Shown piece by piece: positions 11,226 through 24,114 of a DNA stretch of 64,000 nt. Under the pieces are notes generated by a model. That model ran no database searches. It was given only the letters and a program-made list of their open reading frames with translations, and was not told the DNA's origin. Source of the DNA: Polydactylus sextarius (lineage: Eukaryota; Chordata; Actinopteri; Polynemidae); NCBI GenBank assembly GCA_016801845.1, contig CM028909.1, positions 12,256,813-12,320,812 of the forward strand, read 5' to 3'. The position numbers and the translations under genes were made by a program. How positions within the stretch are numbered: the first letter of the stretch is position 1; every line of letters begins with the position of its first letter.

Positions 11226-12380
11226 ACGTTCCTCGACTGTGATGGATGGGACAGGTCTTGTGTTAGCCTGTCAGGCCCATCAATCCATTCACTCATTCAT
11301 TTCTCACCCTGCCCCTCCCAAACCTTCTCTCTTTCCAGCTGGATGTCTCTGCTTTGACATGCCCCCGGCTCCATGAACCCATCCATAACCATAAAGCTGC
11401 TGTGAAAAGGACTAAAGCCATCTAACGTAATTATCAGAGTCAATAGAGTCTGGGTCTGTTGATGGTGATCCAAATACCACTACAAGAAATTCATTCTCTT
11501 CCCAGAAGACAGATGGTATTGTGAAATGAACGGTAAAGCTAGGCTTTATGATGAAAACTGCTCTTTTCAAAATTTACGCACATCTTAAAAGAAGATCAGT
11601 TCTGTAGTTGTGGTCCACTCTGAGACCACTGGGGCCCGGCGCTGGTTGTTTTTTTCCTTTCGAATGCAATTAAATGGAGAAAATGACTTGGAACACATGG
11701 TGGAAATATATCAGCACAACATGGAAGGAAATGTGCCCCAATTATTTGTAGATTTGTTGTGCTCTCTAGGGGATGAAATACTGTACATTGTCAATGAAGA
11801 CAGTCTCATAAATGACACTGCTGGGACATCCTTGGCATCCCAGCCCCTCTGTTAGAGCTGAAATTACAGTATAAAAGCAAGTCAGCAAACAACTCATTAA
11901 GAGTCCGGCTTTTCTGTGCTGCACACACCCTCATCACCCCACCGCCGTGTTCCTGGTATGGCGACTGTTTTTGTTTTCCTTTTAATCTCCCTCTTATTTG
12001 TTTCGTTTTGGTGCAGACGCCCTCGGGAGTGAGCCACGCTGGGAAACGGGCTGTCTTGATTGTGCAGAACCTCAAAGCCTCGCAGGCCCCGTCAGTCATG
12101 GTGGAGCTTTCTCTCCATTAGATGTGAGACGGTCATTTCCATGGGGCTCACAAGCTGCTCACCCTGCCAGTGTAAACACAGGCCTCTCTGTTTCTTTCTA
12201 AGCCCCCCCCTCCTCCTCCTCCTCCTCCAACCCACCTCTTTTCATGACAGCAAGGAGGATGGATTTTCGTTAGTGTGCATGCATGTGTGTATGCGACTTC
12301 TTGACCAAGCAGTAACTCTGGGTTTAATGTCATGTATTGTTCGCTGAAAAAAATAACTAACTGATTCATCCAAGCATTTT
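10801..12380. other. Intergenic stretch after AAR2
   Basis: No recognised gene. It contains a (GT)n microsatellite at 11194-11224 and a (CCT)n run at about 12214-12231. The segment 11660-11850 is low in simple sequence, and its plus frame is open for 81 codons (11610-11855), but the translation matches nothing I know and lacks splice sites. Confidence 0.4.
11194..11224. repeat. (GT)n microsatellite
   Basis: A perfect run of about 15 GT units. Dinucleotide runs of this kind are usual in fish intergenic DNA. Confidence 0.95.
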
Positions 12381-12443
12381 AGTGTCTTGAGATAAATGTT
12401 TTTATGATCTGGTGCTATATAAATAAAATTGAATTGAATTGAA
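12381..12443 (+). mobile_element. Truncated LINE/SINE 3' tail
   Basis: AGTGTCTTGAGATAAATG is followed by GGTGCTATATAAATAAAATT and then a GAATT-unit tail (GAATTGAATTGAA). This is the typical 3' end of L2/CR1-type LINEs and the SINEs that borrow their tails in teleosts. Only about 60 bp is left and no reverse-transcriptase coding sequence lies upstream, so it is a strongly 5'-truncated copy. Confidence 0.6.
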
Positions 12444-15274
12444 AAGAAAACTGGCAATTCACAGTTGGATTTGACCAGCTGCATTATCCTTTTTGGTGAA
12501 AATTCAGAAATATCCTGGGATATGTGCAGGATTATCAGTTTCTCTGCTGTTTTTGCATCATTCTGAGTGATTGCATTTCTCCAAATAACCTTTTCCTTTT
12601 GTTTCGCATTAAAAATTATCTTCCATCCGAGGAATTTGTCTCTCTCAATGTGTGGAAAGATGCGTAATTATAATGCTAGCTTGTCCAAAAAGAAAAAAAA
12701 CAACTTCTTTGGAAATTGCTCATTTAAAGTCAGATTACATGTGGTGAAAGATGTTGATACACAAGTTTAGAGAGAGTGTCAACTGTGTACAATTTGCGTA
12801 AGCAAAAAGCATATTTACAAACTGTGGCAGTGTGGTTTCTGTTTGTGGGACAAGTTGACAGTGTAACTGCTTACTTTTCAGGTGGAACTCTGAAAACAAA
12901 TATAAATGGATAACAGTGAGAAGACTTGCTCTTGTTAACTAATAATTGCACCAAAAGTTTGTATTCTTCCATTCTGTTTCTGTCCACAAGCACATCAGTT
13001 TCCAGCTGCTACTTTCTCTCACCTTTTACGTCTTGGAGTTTTCCTTCTGCTGTGTCTGGCTGCAAGTGTATGTGTGTGCGTGTGTGTGTGCGCGTGCACT
13101 GATGACCAGGCTCTGATTCTTCTGTATTCCCCTCTGCTGCTGGGCTTCACATGTCTGACTCGCATGTCCCAAATGCGAGGCAGGCACGTGTACATTTTCC
13201 CAGGATGTGTATGTGAGTGTGTGGCGTGGGGCGAGTGCACATTTTGAGAACTGGTGCCCAGACATATGGACAAGGGGGCGGGCGAGGGGTACTAAAAGTG
13301 GGGGTGGACGTTTTTTTAAATCCCCTCCTGGAAATTTCATACACATGAGGGGTGAGAGAGAGAAAGAGGGAGAGAGTGACTGTGTGTGAACAATATGTTC
13401 TGTTATAGTGTTCTGCTGAAGTGATTAAAGGCAGGAGCTAAAAACAAGGCGGTAGACCTTTCAGGTCTGGTCAGCAGGCGTGTGTGTCTGTCATTGTCTG
13501 TGTGTCTGCCTTTCTGCTCATGTACAGCATAAGGACTCGACAGCTGGCCAGTAAATTCCCCAGGCTTAATAATCAAAGTTATAGAGGTGAAACAAGTATA
13601 CCCACTGTGATTAGCACTCTCACACATGCAGCAGCACAACAGAGACAGTGATAACCTCCACTGTCATGTTCACTGTTGTCACAGAGCTCATAAAAGTGTC
13701 TGTGCCTTTGCCGTATATCATCTTTGAGAGCTTAACTAAGCACTGGACGAGTCATTTTGAATGAAGCACGGTTTAGACAAATCACAGTAAAGATCCTTTC
13801 TCTATCCCTATTCCAGTCCATCAGATATCTTTCACTCTTTCACTCACTCCCCCCACCTGCCCATCTGATGACTGATCTCTGACTTCCATTTTTAGTGTAT
13901 GTGTGTGTTGTCTTTGGCTGTGGCACTCAAAGCATGAACTCTGGCAGACCTTGTCACTGCAGAGAGGATTTGAATACCCCTGCACCCTAAATACACACAC
14001 ACACACATATACACACAATCCCTCTTTATTGCTCACTTTCTCTTCCTATCCTTGTTTTTCTTGAGCGGTTGTGTGTGTGTGTGTGCATGTGTGTGTGTGA
14101 TGGTTCTGAGGTGAAAGCAGACCCCTTCTGGTAGCCCCACACACCCAGGGGAGAACCTGCTGAATGGTTACAGGGCGGAGAGGAAGGACAGAAGGGAAAC
14201 CCTGAGCCTGTCAGATGGTGCTCTGAAAGGGATGAAAACATTAATCTCTCACTGTTTTCTACTGGGTATTCTAGTCATTCCCATTTTCTTCCCTGCTTTC
14301 TGTCAATTTCAGTACATTCTCTTTGCCAGCACCCTCCATCTTGTGAATAATTCAGAGATTTTTGATGTATTATTCACGCACACACACATACACACACAGA
14401 CACACACACACTGCTTTTGTCTGCTTTGATTTCTTTCCCCCTTAATGATAAAATACAGGAACTCCTCTTTTGTCTATGTCCGCCCTGTGTGCCTCTTTTC
14501 CTGCCCACAACTTATCAGATATAAAATATGATATAAGTGAGTGTCAGGATTTCACCCATGAAACAAAGATTCAAACAGGTATTGTGCAACATTATTTTAA
14601 CACAAATAAAACAGCTTTTTGATACTTTTTTTTAATTACCACCCAGTAAATACAGGGATTCAATCATGCACAGAAATTCTCGGCTCTGTCTAAATTACAG
14701 ATGATGTGGTTGCTTATGTTGAAAAGCCAGTCACAGTATAGTAAAGTTTGTGGTTTGATTTCCATTTCCTCCTGTCCACATGTTAAAGTATCCTTGAGCA
14801 AGCCACTGAATGCACTACTACCTTTTGTGTTTGTATGTTTGTATATGTACAAAAATATATTACTATTACTTTGTATCACATTTATATTCATATCATAATC
14901 TTATCTGTTTTTCTGATTAAAATAGTGTAGAACCGAGCATGAAAGGTCATTTTCATCTTTGCCGTTGGAGATTCTTGTTGGATTCTACATCAGTGCAATG
15001 ATTTTTTTTTTTTTTTTTTAAGACAGTTTGTATTTTGATAGTCAGATTTGAATCTATTCTATTCCAGAAACTTACTGGTGCTTTTGTTCACACTCATCTG
15101 TGGTTACAGATCATAATAAGGGGACACTGAGTTAAGTATGTTTGACCACAATAGCCACTGTTGAGATGTTTTTTTTATACATTAAGCGTTTATATAAAAA
15201 AAAAAAAACCTCAGTTTCTCCCATCCTCTCTTTTCTAATGCTACAGTCTCCTTTTACCTTTTAACTTTTATTGT

Positions 15275-15275
<1 letters not shown>
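12444..15275. other. Gene-poor stretch with purine/pyrimidine-alternating repeats
   Basis: No gene recognised. It contains interrupted GT and CA tracts (about 13068-13092, 13989-14015, 14069-14099, 14380-14411), a GC-box-like GGGGGCGGGCGAGGGG near 13275 and a T run at about 15002-15019. The ORFs here come from the low-complexity tracts. Confidence 0.4.

Positions 15276-15303
<28 letters not shown>
15276..15303. repeat. (CA)n microsatellite
   Basis: A perfect run of 14 CA units in intergenic DNA. Confidence 0.95.
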
Positions 15304-15307
<4 letters not shown>

Positions 15308-18300
15308 CTCATTGATGATGCTGTAGCTCATTCTGTTAAGTGAGGGATTTGTTTTGGGACACAAGATGCTTTTAAGCAGCCGCAGAAAAATCCTCATTTC
15401 CCTTGTTATATTCCTGCATCTGTTTAATACAACTGTAAATCTTCCTCTTCCTGTCTCTTTTGTGTGCTTTCACCCCATCCCACTCTTTCCTATAGTACTC
15501 CTCTTCCTCCTTCCCTCTGCTTCTCCTTGTCCAGGCCCAAATTGAGTTATGGAATCATCTTAAAGAATAGCAGAGAAGTGAGACTCAGGTCTGAGTTGTT
15601 ATCAGTATTTTCTGTCTCACTGCTTGACATTTCTAGTTTGTGCTTTCTGAAATCTCACCAAAATCCCCTCTTAATCATTAGCAGGGCCCTTAAAAACACC
15701 AGTTCTCATCAGGGTAAGTTTATTAGTGATATTAAGTAAATAACTCGTAATTACCATTTTCTCTAAAGTCTTTCCCTTTTTCTCTCCAGTGCTAACTCTC
15801 CTCATCTCTCAGCGTTGCTGGCCAGAATCCCAGACTTGTCTCAGCTGACGGTCCCAAATGTGAGCCCTAGTTGTCTCCTGTCCTATCCTGCTGCTGTCAC
15901 CACTGCAATTAAATCTGTCTAATTGGACAAACTTCTGTCAATGCGTAAGTGCATGTGTGTATGCAGCCATGTTGTGGCAGGCTCACTGGAGCCAGGTGGC
16001 CACGTGTTTGGCTCGCAGGAGGCAGTTTTTCTATCAATGTTAAACCACAGGCAATAAACACAGCCATGTGATTCACACAGTGCAAGGTTTGATACAACGC
16101 CAAAGGCTTGGCAACAGATACATGGGAAGACATTAGACATTACCAGGAATTGGACCTTTGGCGTTAAGTCTAAAATTTGGCGAAAGTTTGTATACAGATA
16201 TGACCAAAGTGGTTTGAATTTACTCCAAGATGTTAATGGACATGCGAAGAGAAGATAATGATCCTGGATCTGAGCTATGTGGCCTAATGGCTGAGCAGAG
16301 ATAAGCTGTAGCTGAGAATTCAGTGGGTCTCTGGTGAGTAGGTTGGGTCTTGAAGTTGACATGGGAGAGGTTTTAAAAGGCCAGGGTCAGAGAGCACATT
16401 ACTGCAAACAAAACTAAGAGACAAGTGATGATATTAAATCATCTAGATTTAAAAAAAAGTCTTCTGGCTACAGCAACAACCAAGCAACATGTTAGGTGTG
16501 GTATAATTGTGGTATGTCAGCTTTCAGATAATTTAAGGGTTTAAATCACTTAGCTAACAACTTGCAGAAGATGCTTATTTGCCATTATGTCACTAAAAGC
16601 TGCAACATTTGCCTACCATACACACTTTGGCGAACGGCTCCTTCTCTCTGCAGCAAAACCAGAAGGAGTATCACATTTGTTTCCACAAACACTCTTCATT
16701 CCTTCTCTCTGTGTCACCTTCTTTCTGTTATGTGGCTTTGTCTGGTGCTGCTGGTGATGTTTACCTCTCTGACCCGGTATCTGGCGGGTAAACAGACGTT
16801 GGCCTCAGTCCTCAGTCTGGACTGGCTCCACATTTCTTCTCTGGGCCTACTCCATATCTGCATTACCGCTGAACCACAGCTGGCTAATGAAAGTCAGGCC
16901 CTGACTGCCCACAGAACACTGCACACAAGCTACTGCAGCGTCCAAAGATGAGTGGGAGGCTACTACTGTGGACATGCCAGTGATTTTGGAGATTGTTGTG
17001 TAAATATTTAAGGCTAGATGAAATATAGGCACATCAAGACATAATTCATTGAATAAACTGGTCAAACTTTTTGCAAACTAATTGTATTTATGAAAAAAGA
17101 AACATTGTTTGTGTTCAGTTACGCGTTACTCCGCATCTTCAACCGCTGGAGATTTTGAACGGTTGTTCTTTTAAGCCATTGGGTGCACAGTAGATATTAC
17201 ATTGCTTTTACAAATGTTTATGCATGTGTATATTGTGTGATTATGTCTGTATGTAGGTATATCTGTATGTGCGTGCACAAGGTATACACACACTAAAACC
17301 ATTTCCTCTGTTTTACCAGGTGGAGTGTCAAGACTTGACCTCTCTTTTCAGATTCAGGGTGTCTTGTAGTTTTTTGAGGGAAGACGTCCAGTCCAAAGTA
17401 AACATTTGATCTGAGAGCACTCAGTCACATGCAGCTGCTTCTACAGAAAAAGTCAGAGCAGACCATATGTTGAGTTTTACGCAGGGATGAATGGTGAAGA
17501 TCTGCTTTATGGCTAATGATATTCTACTCTCACAGCTTCCAGTCTCCATCCCTTCCTGCATCCCCCAACACAGGGCCGCCAGGATTCATGGGTAGACAAA
17601 CAAAGAGCCACGAAAAGATGGAAATACGTGCGGTGACCTGGTCACATTTAATGGTCAGAAATGGGAAAGGAAAGGGTGTTTTCATACAGAGGATTGGTGT
17701 AGCCTGTCACTCCTCTATTTGAGGAGGTGCACATGGACGCCTCGTAAAGGTGATACTAGTCTTATACTGACATACCTAAATGGTTATAAGGGTCACGACT
17801 GTATTACAATCAAAATAACACTATGTAAATTTTAAGAGGAAAAATAACACATTCTTCCTCCTACCAATGGAAAGTTGAATTCATGAGCAGATTTGTTCAG
17901 TTCCCATAGCTCATGGTGGCTAATATTAGCCACATCCAGATAGGTGCTGCTGACATTTTGACTCTTCAAATCTTCTGCTACTGTTACACCACATTTAACC
18001 AGCCATCTTATAATTGATACTTGTGGGCAGTAAAAGTCAGAAAGCTTTGATTTATGAGAGAGAAACGATTTATGTTGCTGCTGTTTAGTGTATGTATGTG
18101 CCAGACAAAAGCTCAGAGCAGTCCTGGTGTTGTTGTATGGTATTCAGATTATTTTTGAAGTTTCCGTCTTGTCTTTATGCTCAAAGACAGCTAGGGGAAC
18201 CAACCATATGTTTAAATGTTTGGCTCTCATGTCCACGCTCAGTTACATGTATGACTTGCAGGTCCTTATCAAAAGACGAACAATGACAAGTGCAGTAAAC

Positions 18301-19213
18301 AACAAGCTTCGGTAATTCATCTGCTGGTGTCCGTGCCTCTGTCCAACAGTTTTCTTCTTGAATGAAACACAAACACAGGTTTGCACTGTTACACTTGGAG
18401 AATTTCTGAGAATTTCAGAGAATTTCAGAGAATACACGCAGTAATGAAGAAGTCAGTTCAAGACAGAAACTGTTTCTTTTTTTTTTTTCCTTTTCACTCT
18501 TAATAAACACTTTATTTTAAGACTGTTGGTGCTTGGCTTAATCCTTGAGCGCATGCATCTGTTTATTTCTCTTTCTTGTTTAATTTAAAAGGCGGTGACT
18601 CTCCCTTTCTTTTGGCAGCCCTGTCAGTCTCATAAAAGCGATGGAATGACTGGCAAATCGGTGGCGGTCACACCCAACCAATTTGGAGTCCAGCTTTTCA
18701 CACAATCATTTCACACGCCCTGGAGAGACCTCAGTCACCAGCAAGGATATGGGAGGGTATTGTAAATGTGCTTGTTTGGGCTTTAATGTTGAGAGGAAAA
18801 TATCCTGACTTTTTTATATAGCTAAGGTGGCTGGGACATGAGTTCTGCGAGTCCATATATCACATGTATACATGCCATACAAAGCAATGAAACCTTCTTT
18901 CCCTTTGCGACGTATTGCTGACGCCTACACGCTTTAGGGGGATTGGGGGGTAATCTAACAGAATTCCTGACTGATCCAACTGGGAATAGCTTTGGTTGAA
19001 GCCTTGCCTCACTTTCAGCAGTAGTGCTGCAGTGTTAAGTGGATACAGTCATCCTTAACTTAGATATCTGGGGTCACCAAAGCAACATTTTTTGCTTTCA
19101 TAATGAATATCCTGAGAAAACATAAGGCAGGTTGTAGATCAGTATGTCAGGGTTTCTTAATCCAAACCACATAAATGTGCTTAGATGTGCATGCATGCAC
19201 TCCCTCTCTCTTT

Positions 19214-19215
<2 letters not shown>
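15304..19215. other. Gene-poor stretch
   Basis: No gene recognised. The largest ORF (minus strand, 15919-16362, 147 codons) has no coding-like composition or known motif. A 10-bp tandem unit GAGAATTTCA is repeated three to four times at about 18398-18433. The segment 18590-18740 is compositionally balanced, with AACCAAT and GGAATG words, and could be a regulatory element. That is a weak impression only. Confidence 0.35.

Positions 19216-19256
<41 letters not shown>
19216..19256. repeat. (CA)n microsatellite
   Basis: A perfect run of about 20 CA units. It is the source of His/Thr-repeat ORFs in this area, which should not be taken as genes. Confidence 0.95.
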
Positions 19257-19259
<3 letters not shown>

Positions 19260-22200
19260 TTTGACTGGCACATGTTCTGTGTTTGTTGTGGCAGATATCC
19301 TTCATATCCTGTCCAAAGATCTGATATTTGTTTGGCTTTCAGATTCCTGGATCAGGAACTAAATTCATACTGTCACTGCTCTGGGAGACTGATGATTTTT
19401 TTTTTCATAAAACAAAATCATCTTGAAGGCAGGCAAAGTATCATTCCTCAAAGTCACCAGGGACGGGATTGACCTTACAAGTGAATCAGTCGTTCTGTGT
19501 CAGGACATCACATACATCTGCCTGTCAATTATGAAGAGAACTAGAAGTAAATGAATACTCTATGTTGTTAAGCTGAGAGTATATATTACTTATTTATGCA
19601 TCCAATGTTTGCGGAGGAGGAGAAACAGTGAGTTGGAATTAACTGAGAAGGAAATTCATTAGTAATGCATGCCTCAAGTGAAAAGCTGGAGATCCCGTCT
19701 AATAAGCATGAAGGTATTTTGTATGATTAATGGACTCGTTAGATGGGGGTGTCATGGGATTTGGGATGAGGTCAAGGACAAGGACGTTGGGATCATGAAA
19801 AGTTTAATGATGGGTTGTTGGGTTATGAGGAATTGTTGGTGATACAAAGGGCCAACTTGTGGTGTTAAAGTTAAGCTGTGAACAGGCACATATTTCTGGC
19901 TTTGGTTTTTACTTACATGACACTGATTTTGAAACAAACTGTGACCACAGGACAAAAGACCCTCTATCATGTTTTGCCAGATATCCCATTACAAAGAGAG
20001 CTATGGCAACTAAACCCCATTCTTTAAATTTTAGCTCAATTTTGTTTTTAGATAAGTTCACACACATTACTCAAAACCACTAAATTCACAAGTTAAACAA
20101 TGCTCAGAAGCTCCTCAGCTAACACATCAGTGTCATTAGCATGTGAAAACAGTGTTACCATCTAACAAACCGCAAAATTAGCTTCCTCGTGACTTTAGGC
20201 TTTAGACAGAAGTCTTTAGGCAAAAACAGCAGTCATTGCTACTGTATTAGTAAAAAAACCTGAAATCTGATTGGTTAGTTATAATATTGCTCCAGAAGGT
20301 AACTTTGTTTAGTTGTACTGATGCAGAATTCCCTGGCATGTTGTTTACCTTGTGGCTAGTTGAAGTAAGATCAGTTACAGTTAATTTTAAATTTTATTAG
20401 AATTGATTTGATTTTATGATAAATTCCTAAAGAACACCATTTGAATACAAGTGTTTCCAGTTATCTGATTTTTTAAAAATTTTAGTTAACTGAATATAAC
20501 AGATTTTTGTTGTCGTGAACACTAGCATATCATCAGCTTCAAATTAATATGGCAAACTTTTGCAAATGTTTTACAGAGCTTATCTCTTTCTTTTTTGCAG
20601 AAATCATATTCCCGTTGTGGCCGCAGATGAGACGAGGGCAGTGAGAATGAAAAGAAGATAAATGGCGAGAGTAAAATCCAGGAAAACTGGTAGGAGAGAA
20701 ACCCTGACAGATCCAGCAGATATATGTAAGTGGATATTCATCACCACATTATCAGTGAAGCCAAGTAAGGAGCCAGCTGAGAGTGTAAATAAAAGATTTT
20801 CAGCTTTAAGCAGCGGACAGCGAGAGGGGTTAGCGTCCAGATGAGGGTGATGACGACAGAATGAATCCAGAGGTGGAGAATGAAGAAATGTCAGGGGTTG
20901 AGCAGAGAAGCGTCAACAGATGAGACAGACAAGAAAAACACTGCATGGGTGTTGTCATCTGATGAAGCAGGTGAGGGGGACCCTGAGCTGCAGTCATCTC
21001 CCTCAGGAAAATATCATTTACAACAACAAAATCCACCCAACACACTGACATAAAGCACTTTAGGTCAACTGTCAGTCACGCAGAGACTCAACTGATGTTT
21101 ACATTTAAAAGTAATGTTGCGTTTCACATGTTGAGCTTATTGTTACAATAGTTATGATAAATAGTAGAAAGACAACAGGCCATAATATCATGTGTAGAGA
21201 AAGAAAATCACACTATGCAGTACACTGATATATTTTTGATAACAAGGGGAGTATAAGAACACACAACTTCAGATATATAGTATGTGAGGTATATAATATG
21301 TATGGTCTATGTAATGGGTTATGTGGTAGAATTAGGGGTCAAAAGTTTTTTAGTCTTCTTAAGTAGCAGAGTAGCACTGCAGATACCACCTGGCCATTGA
21401 TGTATGTCATTGCACATAAAACAGGTTGCATGTCATGTCAAAGAGTTTCCCAAGAGACTGGCTCCCATATAACATGTTCACTCCGTGAAGACGTGAGTGC
21501 TCTGGGAAATCCATGTTGGGAAGACCATTTTTTGAGGGAAAGTGTCACAGTAATGCTGACCAATAATGAATCCAATGGATATCACTATTTTTGTGATTTT
21601 TATCATTTTGTTCAAATGTTTTATCATTTATAATCTGACATACTGTATGATCACTGGCACTTGCAACTGTAGTATTTTAGTAGGTTCATTTATAGTTACA
21701 AGGACAAAAGATCACACTGGAAATTTGGGCAGCAGGCATCCATGTTATGCTGATGTTCTTGTCTTTCCGTGTTTCCAGAGGAACAAAACTGTTAAAATAT
21801 GTACATATTGCAACACAGCTGCTAAATGAATGTTTTACAGTGATGTTCTGTTGGTTAAACAAATTGCAGAGTTTTGCAAGTTACATAAAATGGCATGTGA
21901 TGTGAAACAGTACTTCACCTGGCAAGGCAATCAGTGGTAAAACCACCTGTATCCTGCTGCAGTATAAGTTACATGTGTGTGTTGAATATTATCACTCTAT
22001 TGTATACAAGTTAACATTTTATGTGTCATGTTTAGAGTATTCTTTCAGTACACTCAGACAGCTTGTAGTAAACAGTCATCTTATGCAGATGTGGTTGTGT
22101 TTCAGTTTTTCCAGAGAGAAATCCAGAAACTATTTTTGAATTATTGCACGTCCCCTATGTATCAAAGTGTAGAACTTTTGTAAGGTTTTTGGAAGACACA

Positions 22201-24062
22201 GTCAAATTATGTTATCCTGTTGATATAGATGTTGGGTCTGGAAATATTTCATTGTACATTATATTTCTACATAGTATGGACAAAAGACATTTTGTTGTTT
22301 AATTTAGAGGAGTGGTTGACCACTCTACACTATGAAACACTATCCACACATTGGCTAGACTTCCTCCACAGGAAGACTGTGAACTTTTGAACAAGTTGTA
22401 TATAAAGTGAGTGCATGGACAGAGACTAAGGGTTGAAGTGAGGTGAAATGGGTGCAATTATGCCCCCCTGATGATCCGTGTCTAACACGTTGATTGGTCC
22501 TTCATGCTTTGAGGCCATACATTTGCTATGCCTTTCCCTCCAGCATTACACCCTATCTGGGCTTAGTCCTCTCTCGTAGTCTGGAGAAGAATTCCTGTCT
22601 TTATTAAAATGTGAGATTTGTTTGTCAAGCACTGTGTCATATGAAGGATTACACTGCCAGACAAAAGAGTCAGTTTAAACCTCCCTGGGCATATACCATA
22701 GCTTAAATCAATATGCCCCAGCTCTCAGGCTTAAACAGTACACTTCATTACTGATTTATTGACACTGATCCACCTATCGGCCGTGATTACATTCCAACCT
22801 GTATTATGGCAACAATCCTTTTGCAGTATGTAAAAGCCAAGTGTGAGACTCAGAGGCCCCCCTGAAAGTAATGTATGTGCACACATGAATGCTTAGGATT
22901 TTTCAAAGGGTAATCGAAAGTGCACATACAGGAGAATATTAAGAGTAGAGTCACTGCCAGCAGCTGTTGTGTTTGCTATGTGTTCTATGCATCATAATAT
23001 AGCCCCTGCCGTGTCATAAAAAGTGTGCTTAAAAAATGGCAGCAGGAAGTCCACAACATATACAAGGGCACAGATCATTATTTAAGTTATTTTGAATGAT
23101 TTTATATCAACCTAGACAAGTGCAACCACAGTCACAAAGACCACAGTTTTTGTCCTTCAGACTTCAAAGTAGTCATGGATTTTTGGACAAAGGTTCAGAT
23201 TCAGTGTGTGGTTGGCATATTGTGGGCAACTATGGATTTGATAGATGTTGCATTTCACCCAATGATATCAGCATCACTACACTAATCAAATGTGTCTATC
23301 AGGCAATTTCATGCTTTAATTACAGTATCTTACCCCAATGTAATTGTGTTTAGATAAGAGTGGAGATGGTGATACCAGATGTGTGTCATTGAAAAGAAGA
23401 CAAATACTTACATTCTCTTCAGTTCGCTGGCTGTTGTTTTCACTATCTTCACCGGCATCATAAAGTTGCTGGAGTGAACTCAAGCAGTCCAAGTCCATGC
23501 TGACTTATTACGGTTCTTTCAGACACAACATAGTTTGTCCTTAGTCATCACTGTCCTAATGTGTAGTTACATTTTTGAGGCACTGAAAGTCAGCCACAGT
23601 GCAATTATACTGGCGATGGACTTAGCAGTATAGGACTACTATTCCAAGATTTGTAGAGGGCTCTATGCTGCAGATGTGTGTAGCTTCAGACAGAGAAAGA
23701 CGAAGATATTGTGAGAGTGTTTCAGAAATGTATCTGTGCACAGTTGCTATAAAAGGTCTCCCCTCTGATCTTCAAGTGCTACAGTTGGCCCTGGGAGCTT
23801 CTCACTTATGTCTGAGCTGGCCAACTAAATGACACCCTCAAGTTGTCATTCCCTAAGAAAGCATGCTACTTCCTACACTGGCACTGAACATCTGGCAATT
23901 GGCTCAAATCGTGAAGTGCAGAATTGTCCAATATGGCTGTAATTTTTTTTTTGGCATATTGGACTGCACATACACATATTGACTGCACAGTTTTGAATGC
24001 CTCCCAATTTTATTACAAGGAAACTCAAATATCCCAGTGCCTCAGTAGAGGAGAGGCCCCTA

Positions 24063-24063
<1 letters not shown>
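19257..24063. other. Gene-poor stretch
   Basis: No gene recognised. A possible splice acceptor (TTTCTTTTTTGCAG, ending at about 20600) leads into an ORF at 20662-20844 (60 codons, MARVKSRKTGRRETLTDPAD...). It is not a known protein and could be chance. The remainder is AT-rich unique sequence. Confidence 0.35.

Positions 24064-24113
<50 letters not shown>
24064..24113. repeat. (AC)n microsatellite
   Basis: A perfect run of about 25 AC units, the longest in the window. Confidence 0.95.

Positions 24114-24114
<1 letters not shown>

Noticed and set aside
15919..16362. Minus-strand ORF of 147 codons
   Set aside because: No recognisable domain, no coding-like pattern or splice context; ORFs of this size occur by chance in 50 kb of AT-rich DNA.
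20662..20844. Basic 60-codon ORF after a good acceptor-like site
   Set aside because: Not similar to any protein I know and without a convincing donor; kept only as a remark in the region entry.
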